This document shows positions 1-7,656 of a DNA stretch of 12,154 nucleotides, piece by piece. Position 1 is the first letter of the stretch, and each line of letters starts with the position of its first letter. Source of the DNA: UBA11574 sp964591175 (GTDB taxonomy: Bacteria > Desulfobacterota > Desulfobacteria > Desulfobacterales > UBA11574); NCBI GenBank assembly GCA_964591175.1, contig CAZQAF010000096.1, positions 1 to 12,154 of the forward strand, in the 5' to 3' direction. Below the pieces are notes generated by a model that searched no databases, was not told where the DNA came from, and worked only from the letters and a program-made list of their open reading frames with translations. Made by a program: the position numbers and the translations under genes.

Positions 1-1175
1 ATCAGTTTGCCGATGGCCATCTTTTGCGGGCATTTTTGCTCGGCCGCCGAATAGTCCAGATCGGTCAATTTCAGCCGGATATTATCAGGAATTGTCTTAA
101 ATCGAACAGCGGCGTAATCGTATTCACCGTAACTTCGATAATACATAAGATACCGCATCACGTCACCGATGGGCACATCCGGTTCAACAGCGGATTCACA
201 AATAGCCGTACAGCCGGCGCAATAATCCGAATGGGTTTTTCGGGCATAGCGATGCAGCCATCCCATATCCCCCCGGGAGAGATCGGTCCGGTTCAACGCC
301 GCGGCGACATTGGCCTTAAGGATTGTCATGTTCGGCATTTGCGAACAAATACTGGCGATATCCGGATTTTGCCACACCGCCATTAACTTGGCCTGGGCGT
401 CGGTGAATCCTTTGCGCAAAAACCGGCCGGCCATTTGAAGCTCGAAATCCGTGTCCGTCCTGACCGATCCGCCGCCCTGGGTTTTCATGGCGGTCAAACC
501 GATACCCGCTTTCCTGCAGGCATCGACGGCTCGCTTCATGGGGTCGGTATGCATCAGGCGAAAGTTGTAGGCCATCATAATGCCGTCGATCCAGCCAAGC
601 TTTGCAGCCGCCAGCATGCATTCTTCCATATTGCTGTGGGTACTGAATCCGAAAAAACGGATTTTCCCAGCTTTCTTGGCTTTTTCCGCCCAGATTCTGG
701 TGTTTTCATTCAGTTCATCGATGCCGTAGATGCCGTGAACAAAATAAAGATCGATATAGCCGGTATGCATTCTTTCAAGGGATCGATCAAGGAGCCGGGT
801 CATGCCTTTTGGGTCCCTGGCGTCGGATTTGGTCACCAGGAAAATCTTATTTCGATCTTCGGGATATTTATCAAAATATTTTCCGATGCCCCTTTCGCTG
901 CCGTGTTGATAGCAGTCCGCGGTATCCCAGTAGGTCACGCCCCATTTTACGGCCTGTTTCATCATGATCTGGTTGGAAGCAATGTCGAACATACCGCCCA
1001 TTGATAGGATGGAAACCGTTGCGCCGGTTTTCCCGAAAGGTCGCACCGGTACGGTTTCGGGTCCCTGGGCGGCTTCGGCCAAAGGATTAAAAGCCGAAAA
1101 TACCGACCCCACGCCGGCTGCGCCGGCGGCTTTCAGAAAGTCTCTTCGTGATGGATTGTGTTTTTTTGTCAACAT
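1..1175 (-). CDS. Tat-exported aldo/keto reductase with C-terminal Fe-S-like cysteines (3' end cut by window edge)
   Basis: Reading the minus strand from ATG at 1175 gives 391 open codons up to the left edge with no stop. By comparison with the paralogue at 5396-6625, about ten residues are missing. The N-terminus has a Tat signal (SRRDFLKAAG, residues 9-18) followed by a short hydrophobic, Ala-rich stretch. The aldo/keto reductase barrel keeps the whole catalytic tetrad: D84 and Y89 (WDTADCY), K116 (LVTK) and H147 (FVHG). The C-terminus has C319-x2-C322-x3-C326 and a later CP (C382), which could bind one 4Fe-4S cluster. An AAGGAG-type ribosome site lies 8 nt upstream (1184-1189). It is the last visible gene of the minus-strand cluster, 70 nt after the polyferredoxin. 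Family and export are well supported. The substrate, the cofactor and whether the cluster is really bound are inference. Confidence 0.9.
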   Translation of the reverse strand, partial: MLTKKHNPSRRDFLKAAGAAGVGSVFSAFNPLAEAAQGPETVPVRPFGKTGATVSILSMGGMFDIASNQIMMKQAVKWGVTYWDTADCYQHGSERGIGKYFDKYPEDRNKIFLVTKSDARDPKGMTRLLDRSLERMHTGYIDLYFVHGIYGIDELNENTRIWAEKAKKAGKIRFFGFSTHSNMEECMLAAAKLGWIDGIMMAYNFRLMHTDPMKRAVDACRKAGIGLTAMKTQGGGSVRTDTDFELQMAGRFLRKGFTDAQAKLMAVWQNPDIASICSQMPNMTILKANVAAALNRTDLSRGDMGWLHRYARKTHSDYCAGCTAICESAVEPDVPIGDVMRYLMYYRSYGEYDYAAVRFKTIPDNIRLKLTDLDYSAAEQKCPQKMAIGKL

Positions 1176-1245
1176 ACAGAGCACTCCTTATTTAAGATAG
1201 GCGCGTTGATCTTGATTGTTAAAGCAATAATCTTCCCGATCATCG

Positions 1246-3195
1246 TCATGATTTCAGAATCAATGCATGCTCGGGATTTCTTGATTCGTTGTCCGCCGTC
1301 ACCCGGATCGCGCGCTTTCCCGGAACCGGGCACTCGTGTTCGCAAACACCGCAGCCGATGCATCGTTTTGGATCGACATGGGGCTGTTGAAGCCGAACCT
1401 GAATGACGACGCGGCTTCCGGGTTTGGGCAACGGGTCAAAGGGAAGTCCTTCGGCAACCCGCAGCCCCCTTTCCCAGTTGCCGACGATCCGCCGCGGCCG
1501 ATGATCGGCTGACGGCTGAACCACGGCAAAATAGTCGCCGGTGGCCAGTTGATTCATGCCGGGACCGGTGCCTTGAAACTCGATATATAAGGCATCGGCT
1601 TTGGCCACGGTCAGCTTGGTACCCGTATCGATGGTGTTGAAAACCTCACGGGTTTGGATGGCTTTGGGACTCACCGGGCAATTTTCCTGACAAACGATAC
1701 AGGGTCTGTCCATGGCCCAGGCCAAACAGCGGCCCCGGTCGACAAAGGCGGTTCCGATTTTAATGGGCCCGCGATCGGCAAAACGGTTTCTTCCCAGCCG
1801 TTCATCCAGGGTAATGGGCCGTATCGCGGCCGTGGGACAAAGATTTCCGCAGGCAATGCAATTGAACTGACACCCGCTGGTACCGATTCGAAAATTGAGC
1901 ACCGGGGACCACAATCCTTCGAGGCCGCCCTGAAGCCCGGCCGGGTGGATGACATTGGTGGGACAAATGCGCATGCACTGGCCGCATTTGATGCACCGGG
2001 AAAGAAAGGCTTTTTCCGGCAGGGCGCCGGGAGGGCGCACCAAATCGGGATCCCAGTTTTTCCCCAAATGACCGCTGATCCGCAGCATGGGAACGGCGGC
2101 GGCGCCGGATACCGCCGAAGCGATAAATTGTCTGCGGGACAGATCCGGTCCGGGCATTTCACCCGAAGCGGAAGCAGCGGTCTGATAGGTCAATAAATGG
2201 TGACGGCAGTCGTTCAGGCAGTTCATGCACAGGACGCATTCGTTGATCCGGATTTGGGACGTGGGCGAGCATGCGCCTTCGCAATTCTTTTCACAAAGAC
2301 CGCACGCGACACATTCATCTTTTGTTTTGCCCACCCGCCAGACGGCAAAGCGGCTCAATATACCGAACAGTGCGCCGGCCGGGCAGATGAAACGGCAGTA
2401 AAATCGCGGCACCGACAGATTCAGCAGTACAGCCGCCAGAAATACGGCCGCAATCAAAAAGGTCCCGTCGTAGGCCCGCGAGGCGGTTGAGACCGATACA
2501 AGAGACGGGCCCACAAGGGGCAGGATAACAAGGTTTATGGATCGATATAGTAGCGCAATGGGATCCAGCAATCCGATTTGAAGGGATGCCGCCGAGGGTT
2601 GGGCGCCGTTAAAGACGGCGCTGAGCAGCAGCCAGACGGCAATGACGACCAAAAACATGATACCTGCTTTTTTGGGCTTCGCCGATGTCCGGCGCACGGC
2701 TTTGAAAATCATCCATGCCAGCGCGGTCAGCATCAGTATCCCGAAAAGCAATCCATGGGTGCCGGGTAAACGAATCAGATCGACGAGCACTTCCAGCGCC
2801 GACATCGTGAGCAGAAAAATCAAAATCCAGTATTTGACGGATTGTCCGGAGTGGTATTGATTGAGGCTTATTTTTACGGCGGTCTCTCTGTTTCGCCTGG
2901 CCAGAAACCCCACAAACTGATGAAGGGCGCCAAAGGGGCATAACCAGCCACAAAAAAATCTTCCCAAAAGTATGGTCAGGACGATGGTGGCCAGTCCCCA
3001 TAAAAGTCCGGCATATACGGTCCGGGTGGTCAGCAGGGTCCCCAGCCCCACCAGCGGATCCAGTTGAATCAACCAGTTTACCGGCCAGCCGCGCAATTGC
3101 CACCATTGTCCGCCAAGGGTGGTGACCATACAAAACCAGATAAACAGGACAAAAAAGAACACCTGGCAGATTCGTCGGGTGGTTGTGATGTTCAT
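1246..3195 (-). CDS. Polyferredoxin: NapH-like membrane domain fused to NapG-like Tat ferredoxin domain
   Basis: A 649-residue protein. Residues 1-280 have several hydrophobic helices (about 10-28, 62-79, 122-141, 147-166, 178-193, 245-262) and two Cys-x3-Cys-Pro motifs typical of NapH/NosR-type quinol-oxidising membrane proteins (GRFFCGWLCPFG at 79-90; FYCRFICPAG at 266-275). Two ferredoxin motifs follow (Cys295/298/301/305 or 309; Cys320/323/326/330). Then comes a Tat-like SRRQFIAS at 353-360 with a hydrophobic tail, and a NapG-like region with further cysteine groups: 401/404/407/411, 442/446/449/453, 490/499/502/506 and 612/615/618/622. In nitrate reductase systems NapH and NapG are separate proteins that pass quinol electrons to the periplasm; no nitrate reductase is visible here. 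The gene starts 8 nt after the DUF362 stop with no clear Shine-Dalgarno, so it is probably translationally coupled. Electron transfer is well supported; the partners are inferred. Confidence 0.9.
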   Translation of the reverse strand: MNITTTRRICQVFFFVLFIWFCMVTTLGGQWWQLRGWPVNWLIQLDPLVGLGTLLTTRTVYAGLLWGLATIVLTILLGRFFCGWLCPFGALHQFVGFLARRNRETAVKISLNQYHSGQSVKYWILIFLLTMSALEVLVDLIRLPGTHGLLFGILMLTALAWMIFKAVRRTSAKPKKAGIMFLVVIAVWLLLSAVFNGAQPSAASLQIGLLDPIALLYRSINLVILPLVGPSLVSVSTASRAYDGTFLIAAVFLAAVLLNLSVPRFYCRFICPAGALFGILSRFAVWRVGKTKDECVACGLCEKNCEGACSPTSQIRINECVLCMNCLNDCRHHLLTYQTAASASGEMPGPDLSRRQFIASAVSGAAAVPMLRISGHLGKNWDPDLVRPPGALPEKAFLSRCIKCGQCMRICPTNVIHPAGLQGGLEGLWSPVLNFRIGTSGCQFNCIACGNLCPTAAIRPITLDERLGRNRFADRGPIKIGTAFVDRGRCLAWAMDRPCIVCQENCPVSPKAIQTREVFNTIDTGTKLTVAKADALYIEFQGTGPGMNQLATGDYFAVVQPSADHRPRRIVGNWERGLRVAEGLPFDPLPKPGSRVVIQVRLQQPHVDPKRCIGCGVCEHECPVPGKRAIRVTADNESRNPEHALILKS

Positions 3196-3203
3196 AATTA
3201 TAT

Positions 3204-4196
3204 TTAAATCGATGCCATAACAGGATTCAGCTTCTCATAGTCCGCGGTTCCGATGCCGGCGGCCTGGGCTTTCCCAATGTACGGCAGTTTGTCCAAAGAT
3301 CTTCCCAGCAAAGATGCGCCGAAGGCATCCGCGGCGACCTGGTCCGTGCCGGCGATCATGGTATTGGTATGTTTAAGGTCCGACAGAGAACCGCCGGTGG
3401 GACCATTGGTCATCATGGCCGTGGTTGCATCCAGTATCACCAGGGACGGCTTTACCATCATCGCCAGTTCCGTGATGATGCCGTTTATATCCTGGTGAAA
3501 GATGTTGCGGCGTCCCCCCAGAAGACCATACCAGTTTTTCATGGTCATGGATGCGCCGCTTCGATGGTGATCTTTAAGGGGCGCCATCCCGATCACTTTG
3601 TCGATATCCGTAAAGGGCTTGTAAAGCACCGGCCAATTTCGAATCAATGCGGCGCCCTTGACCGTCATGGGACGAAACAGGTCATCGCGCGGCAACACCA
3701 CCCGGGCGCCGGCTTTGCGGGCGGCATCGGCAATGCCGGTCAGGGTAAAACAGGCGGCCGGATCATTGATGGGGTTATCCGTCACCACGACGGATGCGGC
3801 ACCGGCGAGAAAACAAAGCCGTGTCATTTCGGTGATGATCGCAGGATGCGTGGTTGCCGACAGCATGGCCGGAGATGCAAAAGCGGCATTGACTTTCAGC
3901 AGAACCCGATCCCCTTTTTTGACAAAGGTTTCAATACCGCCCATCGATTTTAACGCCATCCCCAGGGTGGCCGCCCTGTCCGCTCCCCGGACAATGCTCA
4001 TTTTCTGCCGCGGAAGGTCCATGGAAAAATCCTTCAGAGTCAGGTTCGACGGCTGAGGCGCCGATGATAAAGGACCTTTGGGATCGTGAAACCAGAAACC
4101 CGCGGCACCGGCGGCAGCGATGCAAATGCCGGCTTTGGCCAGTCGATCCAGAAATTGACGCCGGTTTACGCCATTTCGGTTCGGATCAGGATCCAT
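3204..4196 (-). CDS. DUF362 domain protein with Tat signal
   Basis: A 330-residue protein whose N-terminus carries a Tat motif (NRRQFLDRLA, residues 11-20) followed by a hydrophobic Ala/Gly-rich segment to about residue 36. The body has DUF362 hallmarks: VLLKVNAAF near 98-106, the THPAII segment near 116-121, the strand VVVTDNP at 136-142, APLKDHHRSGASMTMKNWYG at 205-224, LDATTAMMTNGPTGG at 255-269 and a late DQVAADAFGASLLG at 285-298. DUF362 proteins often occur beside ferredoxins, but their chemistry is not established; some are annotated as Fe-S or iron-sulfur-cluster related. The start ATG has a strong AAAGGAGG site (4202-4209) and overlaps the end of the DUF6599 gene by 11 nt, which implies co-translation. 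The next gene starts 8 nt downstream. An envelope location is inferred from the Tat motif. Confidence 0.88.
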   Translation of the reverse strand: MDPDPNRNGVNRRQFLDRLAKAGICIAAAGAAGFWFHDPKGPLSSAPQPSNLTLKDFSMDLPRQKMSIVRGADRAATLGMALKSMGGIETFVKKGDRVLLKVNAAFASPAMLSATTHPAIITEMTRLCFLAGAASVVVTDNPINDPAACFTLTGIADAARKAGARVVLPRDDLFRPMTVKGAALIRNWPVLYKPFTDIDKVIGMAPLKDHHRSGASMTMKNWYGLLGGRRNIFHQDINGIITELAMMVKPSLVILDATTAMMTNGPTGGSLSDLKHTNTMIAGTDQVAADAFGASLLGRSLDKLPYIGKAQAAGIGTADYEKLNPVMASI

Positions 4197-5202
4197 TATC
4201 CGCCTCCTTTATTCGATCATATAACCGGCCGGCCAGCATTTTCGCCTCTTGAACGGTTGCCGCTTCCCGAATGCCGGCCAAATACGAACCACGGGAAAAA
4301 ATGATTTCATAGGTATCTAAAATTTTTATTATTCGCGCACCCTTTATCGGCACTTGTTCTTCGATATTTTGCCCGCCGTAGGTCAACAAAAACGCCGTGT
4401 AAGCCGATGCCAGTTTTTCGGCTTCCGCAGGAGTGCTGCGATGGGAGAGATAGGCCGTGAGACGCTGACCGCTTAATTCGTATTCGGCGGAGTATATTTT
4501 GTCGAAACCCTCATAACCAAATGCATTGGCGGCGATTAAGACGATACTGTTTTTAACCAAATTTTGTTTCGGAAACAGCGCCGTTTCATCCACGGCGGCC
4601 CTTTCTGCAGGGGTATTGTGAATGAAGGTCTCGGCCAGCAATTTTACGGGCTGCGGCACTTTTTCGGATGCTTTGGATGCGATGATCTCCGCATAATAGC
4701 GGCCGTGGGTCAGAAAAAGGGCGTTGGGCGTCCGGTAGGCGTTTCGCGTCAAATCGAGCGGTACGGCATCCTCCCGGCGCTGGGCGCTGAACACGGAAAA
4801 AGCGTTTTGACTGTTGCCCATGTCATATACAAAGGCCTCCATCCACAGATCGGCGCTGCGCTCATCTTTGAAGCGCTGGCTCACCAAACGGGTAAAGCCG
4901 GCGGACAAATAGAGTTCCGCTTTACCGTCTATTTTATCGGAAAGCGTTCGGGCATCAAATATTTCCGTTGATGTGAGCGGCTGTATGCCGTCCGGCAACG
5001 GGGCAAAGTATGCGTTGGGAGACCATTGCGCAGATGCTTTGTTCTGATCCGGCCCCGGCAAAAACGCATTTTTTGGCAAAATTCCGGCGTTAAAGCGGAA
5101 TTGGGTGATAAACATACCCGCCCCGATCACCAGGAGAACGGATAAAATAATCATACTCAAAACCGTTTGCCGCCGGCTGCTGTTTTTTTGCTCATGAATC
5201 AT
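4186..5202 (-). CDS. DUF6599-family membrane-anchored envelope protein
   Basis: From ATG at 5202 the protein has 338 residues. A basic start (EQKNSSRRQ) leads into one hydrophobic helix (VLSMIILSVLLVIGAGMF), so it is probably a signal-anchored periplasmic protein. The RR pair lacks the usual Phe, so Tat export is doubtful. The body has the pattern I associate with DUF6599: a segment like LSDKIDGKAELYLSAGF, then RF.DE, then VYDMGNSQNAFSVFSAQRRED. A second, C-terminal half resembles the same fold. The function of the family is unknown. The TGA stop lies inside the start region of the DUF362 gene, so the two are coupled. An in-frame TTG at 5223 would add seven residues. Neither start has a good ribosome site, so the start is uncertain. 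The gene is separated from the upstream reductase by a palindromic element. Confidence 0.8.
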   Translation of the reverse strand: MIHEQKNSSRRQTVLSMIILSVLLVIGAGMFITQFRFNAGILPKNAFLPGPDQNKASAQWSPNAYFAPLPDGIQPLTSTEIFDARTLSDKIDGKAELYLSAGFTRLVSQRFKDERSADLWMEAFVYDMGNSQNAFSVFSAQRREDAVPLDLTRNAYRTPNALFLTHGRYYAEIIASKASEKVPQPVKLLAETFIHNTPAERAAVDETALFPKQNLVKNSIVLIAANAFGYEGFDKIYSAEYELSGQRLTAYLSHRSTPAEAEKLASAYTAFLLTYGGQNIEEQVPIKGARIIKILDTYEIIFSRGSYLAGIREAATVQEAKMLAGRLYDRIKEADNGS

Positions 5203-5231
5203 TGAATCATCGATCTTTGACAAGAAATCAT

Positions 5232-5357
5232 CTCAAAAAAGTCTTTTCGGCCGATATCGGCGTTGAGCCCTCGTCTCAAGTCCTCGACATACTTGAGTAT
5301 GCCTGCGGGTTGATCCTCGGCCTCGCCTTGATCTCAGCCGAAAATCCTAATTTTGAG
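5232..5357. repeat. 126-bp imperfect palindrome (REP/MITE-like)
   Basis: The segment is symmetric around a central CATACTTGAGTATG (5288-5301). The outer arms begin CTCAAAA and contain TTTTCGGC followed by a GA.ATC..GGCG pattern on both sides. The symmetry point (5294.5) is the same for the inner hairpin and the outer ends. It lies between the aldo/keto reductase stop (5396) and the DUF6599 start, inside an apparent operon. It could form a long hairpin in mRNA, acting as attenuator or processing site, or it could be a non-autonomous mobile repeat. No ORF of interest lies inside. Confidence 0.7.
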
Positions 5358-5395
5358 AAGACTTCTAAAAAATTTATGGGCTCCGTTTACATCGT

Positions 5396-6625
5396 TTACG
5401 CCAAAAGATGCGTTGCCTCTCGCATCATCCGGCCGATGGGCAGGTTTCGCGGGCACGATTGTTCCGCCTTTTTGAAGTCCAATTGCGCTAAAAGCGCCCG
5501 TGTCTGCACGGGCAGCGTTTCGAAAGCGGATCGCGCCAGCGTTAAATCCTGGTAAGAATGAATATACATGAGACAGCGCATGATGTCGTTGATCGGCATT
5601 GATTTGCCGAGTGCTTGTGAACAGAGACGGCCGCATCCGGCGCAATAGTCGCTGTAGGTTTCATCGGCGTATTGGGCCAGCAAGGCGCGATCGGACCGTG
5701 AAAGCCGGGGATGATCCGCTGCCGCCGCTGCGTTGGTCGCCATAATGGTGAGGTTGGGCATCTGGGAGCAGATGCTGGCGATACGTTTGTCTTCCCAAAC
5801 CGCCATGAGCTTTGCCTGGTGGTCGGTAAAGCCTTTTTGCATAAAGCGGCCCGCCATTTTTATTTCGAACTCGGAATCGCTCTTGATCGGACCGCCGCCC
5901 TGGGTTTTCATGGCCGTAAGACCGATGCCGGCCCCATAGCAGGCGTCAACGGCCGCTTTCATTCGCGGTTCATGCATCAGGCGGAAGTTGTAGCTGAACA
6001 TGATGCCGTCGATCCACGGCAGCCGGGCCGCGCCTTCGAGGCAGTCTTCCATGTTGGCATGCGTGCTGAAACCGAACAATCTCAACTTGCCGGCCTTTTT
6101 CATGGCCCGGGACCAGGATTCGAGACCGGGATCCATCTCATCGACAGCGCTGATGCCGTGCACGAAAAGCAGGTCGATGTAATCGGTATGCAGCCGCTTC
6201 AGGCACGCTTCAAGCCGGGGCGTAAAATCGGTGCCCCTTCTCAGCGAAAGCTTGCTCACCAGAAACACGCGTTTACGGGTTTCGGGATTTCTGGCGAACC
6301 AGCGGCCGATGCCCTCTTCGCTGCGGCCGCCGCCGTATCCTTCGGCGGTGTCCCAATAGTCGATCCCCCACTCCAGCGCCTTGGCCAGCATCAACCGGTT
6401 GTTTAAAATATCAAACATCCCGCCCAGCGACAGTGTGGAGACCGATATGCCCGACCGGCCGAAGGGTCTGCGGGGCATCGGCCCTTGGGGAAGGGCGATC
6501 CGGGCCGCAGCCCGTCCGGGCCGCCCGACGGCGCCGCCCACCGCAACCCCCAATCCCATGACCGCGGCTTTTTTCAGAAAGTCGCGGCGACCGGGTTTAT
6601 CATTTTTATTTTCATCAAAAGACAT
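5396..6625 (-). CDS. Tat-exported aldo/keto reductase with C-terminal Fe-S-like cysteines
   Basis: A complete 409-residue protein. The Tat signal is GRRDFLKKAAVMGLG at residues 12-26, followed by a Gly/Ala-rich stretch ending near AAA at 39-41. The barrel keeps the catalytic tetrad D92, Y97 (WDTAEGY), K125 (LVSK) and H156 (FVHG). The β8-region pattern SQMPNLT replaces the common IPGMSN of cytosolic 4Fe-4S-type aldo/keto reductases, and the usual phosphate-binding basic residues are not evident. The C-terminus has C328-x2-C331-x3-C335 plus CP at C391, a reduced form of the ferredoxin tail in that family. A GGGAGGT site precedes the ATG with good spacing. It lies 25 nt after the small secreted-protein gene and is clearly paralogous to the reductase at the left edge. 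The reductase fold is secure; the periplasmic reaction is unknown. Confidence 0.92.
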   Translation of the reverse strand: MSFDENKNDKPGRRDFLKKAAVMGLGVAVGGAVGRPGRAAARIALPQGPMPRRPFGRSGISVSTLSLGGMFDILNNRLMLAKALEWGIDYWDTAEGYGGGRSEEGIGRWFARNPETRKRVFLVSKLSLRRGTDFTPRLEACLKRLHTDYIDLLFVHGISAVDEMDPGLESWSRAMKKAGKLRLFGFSTHANMEDCLEGAARLPWIDGIMFSYNFRLMHEPRMKAAVDACYGAGIGLTAMKTQGGGPIKSDSEFEIKMAGRFMQKGFTDHQAKLMAVWEDKRIASICSQMPNLTIMATNAAAAADHPRLSRSDRALLAQYADETYSDYCAGCGRLCSQALGKSMPINDIMRCLMYIHSYQDLTLARSAFETLPVQTRALLAQLDFKKAEQSCPRNLPIGRMMREATHLLA

Positions 6626-6650
6626 GATTCATACCTCCCTGGATACCGCG

Positions 6651-7283
6651 CTAATCGGTGTTGGCGGTCGGGTTCGGCCGGCGACCTGTGTCGAGGTCGA
6701 AAACCGGCCGGAATTTGTATCGATTCATGATCACATCCTCGGGAACCTTCAGGCTGGTCTCCCCGTTTTCTATCCAGAAGCGAAGCTCAGCGCTGACGTT
6801 AAGCCCCTGGTCCTGCGCGCGTTCAAGCTCATCCCGGGTTTTCCCGTAATAGTCTTTTGCTTTTCTTCCGTGATAGGCCCGCCTGGCATCGTACCACATC
6901 TGTGCACTGTCATAAGGCAGCGCCACGAAAACCCAATATTCCGTGCGATCCGATGAAACAGCCTCAAGATAAAGCGAATATTCGATTTTCTTTCCTTCAG
7001 CACGGGCGGCTTCGAGACGTTCCAGCTCCATATCCTCGATCAACCATGTGGTGGTGCCGCCAAGGGTCTTGGCGAACTTGCGAACCGGTCCGAAAACATA
7101 ACCCGGGTTTTTTTCACGGGCAATGAAGTACCCGTTTAAAAACCAATCCGGAGGAACATAAATCTGAAGCCCGTTTTTCTGCCTGAAATCCCGGGAAGAC
7201 GCCGCTGATATAACCGGCGCCGACATCACCAGGCTTGTCGCCATGACCATGGATATCACCAGACACCATCGTTTCAGTTTCAT
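6651..7283 (-). CDS. Secreted protein of unknown function, first gene of the minus-strand cluster
   Basis: From ATG at 7283 the product has 210 residues and a Sec signal peptide: MKLKRW, a hydrophobic core up to about residue 22, and a likely cut after VISA (about residue 27). Longer readings from 7355 would put 24 polar residues in front of the signal, so the inner start is preferred, although its ribosome site (AAAGAAAG) is weak. The mature part is soluble and rich in aromatic and charged residues. It has no cysteine and includes a Glu/Arg-rich helix (ELERLEAARAEGKK) and a Tyr-rich stretch (AYHGRKAKDYYGKTRDELE). I do not recognise the family. Its place 25 nt ahead of the exported reductase suggests an envelope partner or chaperone of that module, which is inference only. 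Confidence 0.8.
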   Translation of the reverse strand: MKLKRWCLVISMVMATSLVMSAPVISAASSRDFRQKNGLQIYVPPDWFLNGYFIAREKNPGYVFGPVRKFAKTLGGTTTWLIEDMELERLEAARAEGKKIEYSLYLEAVSSDRTEYWVFVALPYDSAQMWYDARRAYHGRKAKDYYGKTRDELERAQDQGLNVSAELRFWIENGETSLKVPEDVIMNRYKFRPVFDLDTGRRPNPTANTD

Positions 7284-7436
7284 CGCATTGCTTTCTTTTA
7301 AAAGTTTGGCTGTTGAATTCAGGGCTTGCAGAGGATCCATCGCCGGCCCCTGCAAACCGGCGAAGGAATGATTCTAAAACAGCTTCCGTGTTCACATGAC
7401 ATATGAGAAAGTTGCAGCGTTTTCAATGGTCGCCCG

Positions 7437-7465
7437 ATGTTACTTTGTACCGCTGAATTTTTCAA
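7437..7465 (-). promoter_or_regulatory. Candidate sigma-70-type promoter of the minus-strand cluster
   Basis: On the minus strand TTGAAA (7460-7465) is followed after 17 nt by TAACAT (7437-7442), a 5/6 and 4/6 match to consensus. It would give a leader of about 150 nt before the ATG at 7283. This is the only reasonable promoter I found upstream of the cluster by eye. Confidence 0.4.
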
Positions 7466-7477
7466 CTTTTTTGTTGA
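7462..7477. promoter_or_regulatory. Inverted repeat overlapping the candidate -35 box
   Basis: TCAAC, six T residues, then GTTGA form a perfect 5-bp inverted repeat that overlaps the -35 hexamer of the candidate minus-strand promoter. It may be an operator or a chance hairpin. Confidence 0.3.
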
Positions 7478-7567
7478 TCCAAACCCATAAGTATTCTGAC
7501 AAGTTATTGATTATATTAATTTTAATTTTTCTGCGCAATGTTATTTCATCTCTTGTTCTTATTGACT

Positions 7568-7597
7568 TAGACAAATAGATGGTAATTCTTCTATAAA
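7568..7597 (+). promoter_or_regulatory. Candidate promoter of the quinone-oxidoreductase-like gene
   Basis: TAGACA (7568-7573) and TATAAA (7592-7597), each a 5/6 match to consensus, are separated by 18 nt in an AT-rich stretch. Transcription would start about 50 nt before the ATG. An alternative pair, TTGACT (7562) and TAATTC (7583), has a poor 15-nt spacer. Confidence 0.4.
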
Positions 7598-7656
7598 AGC
7601 GAATATCTGAATCTTGCATGAAAGTTAATAAAAATCTTTATGGTAAAGGGGAAAAA

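Noticed and set aside
435..1004. 189-codon plus-strand ORF
   Set aside because: It is antisense to the left-edge aldo/keto reductase, whose tetrad and Tat signal are clear; this is a codon-bias shadow.
5711..6406. 231-codon plus-strand ORF
   Set aside because: It is a shadow of the complete aldo/keto reductase on the other strand; the same kind of shadow appears over its paralogue.
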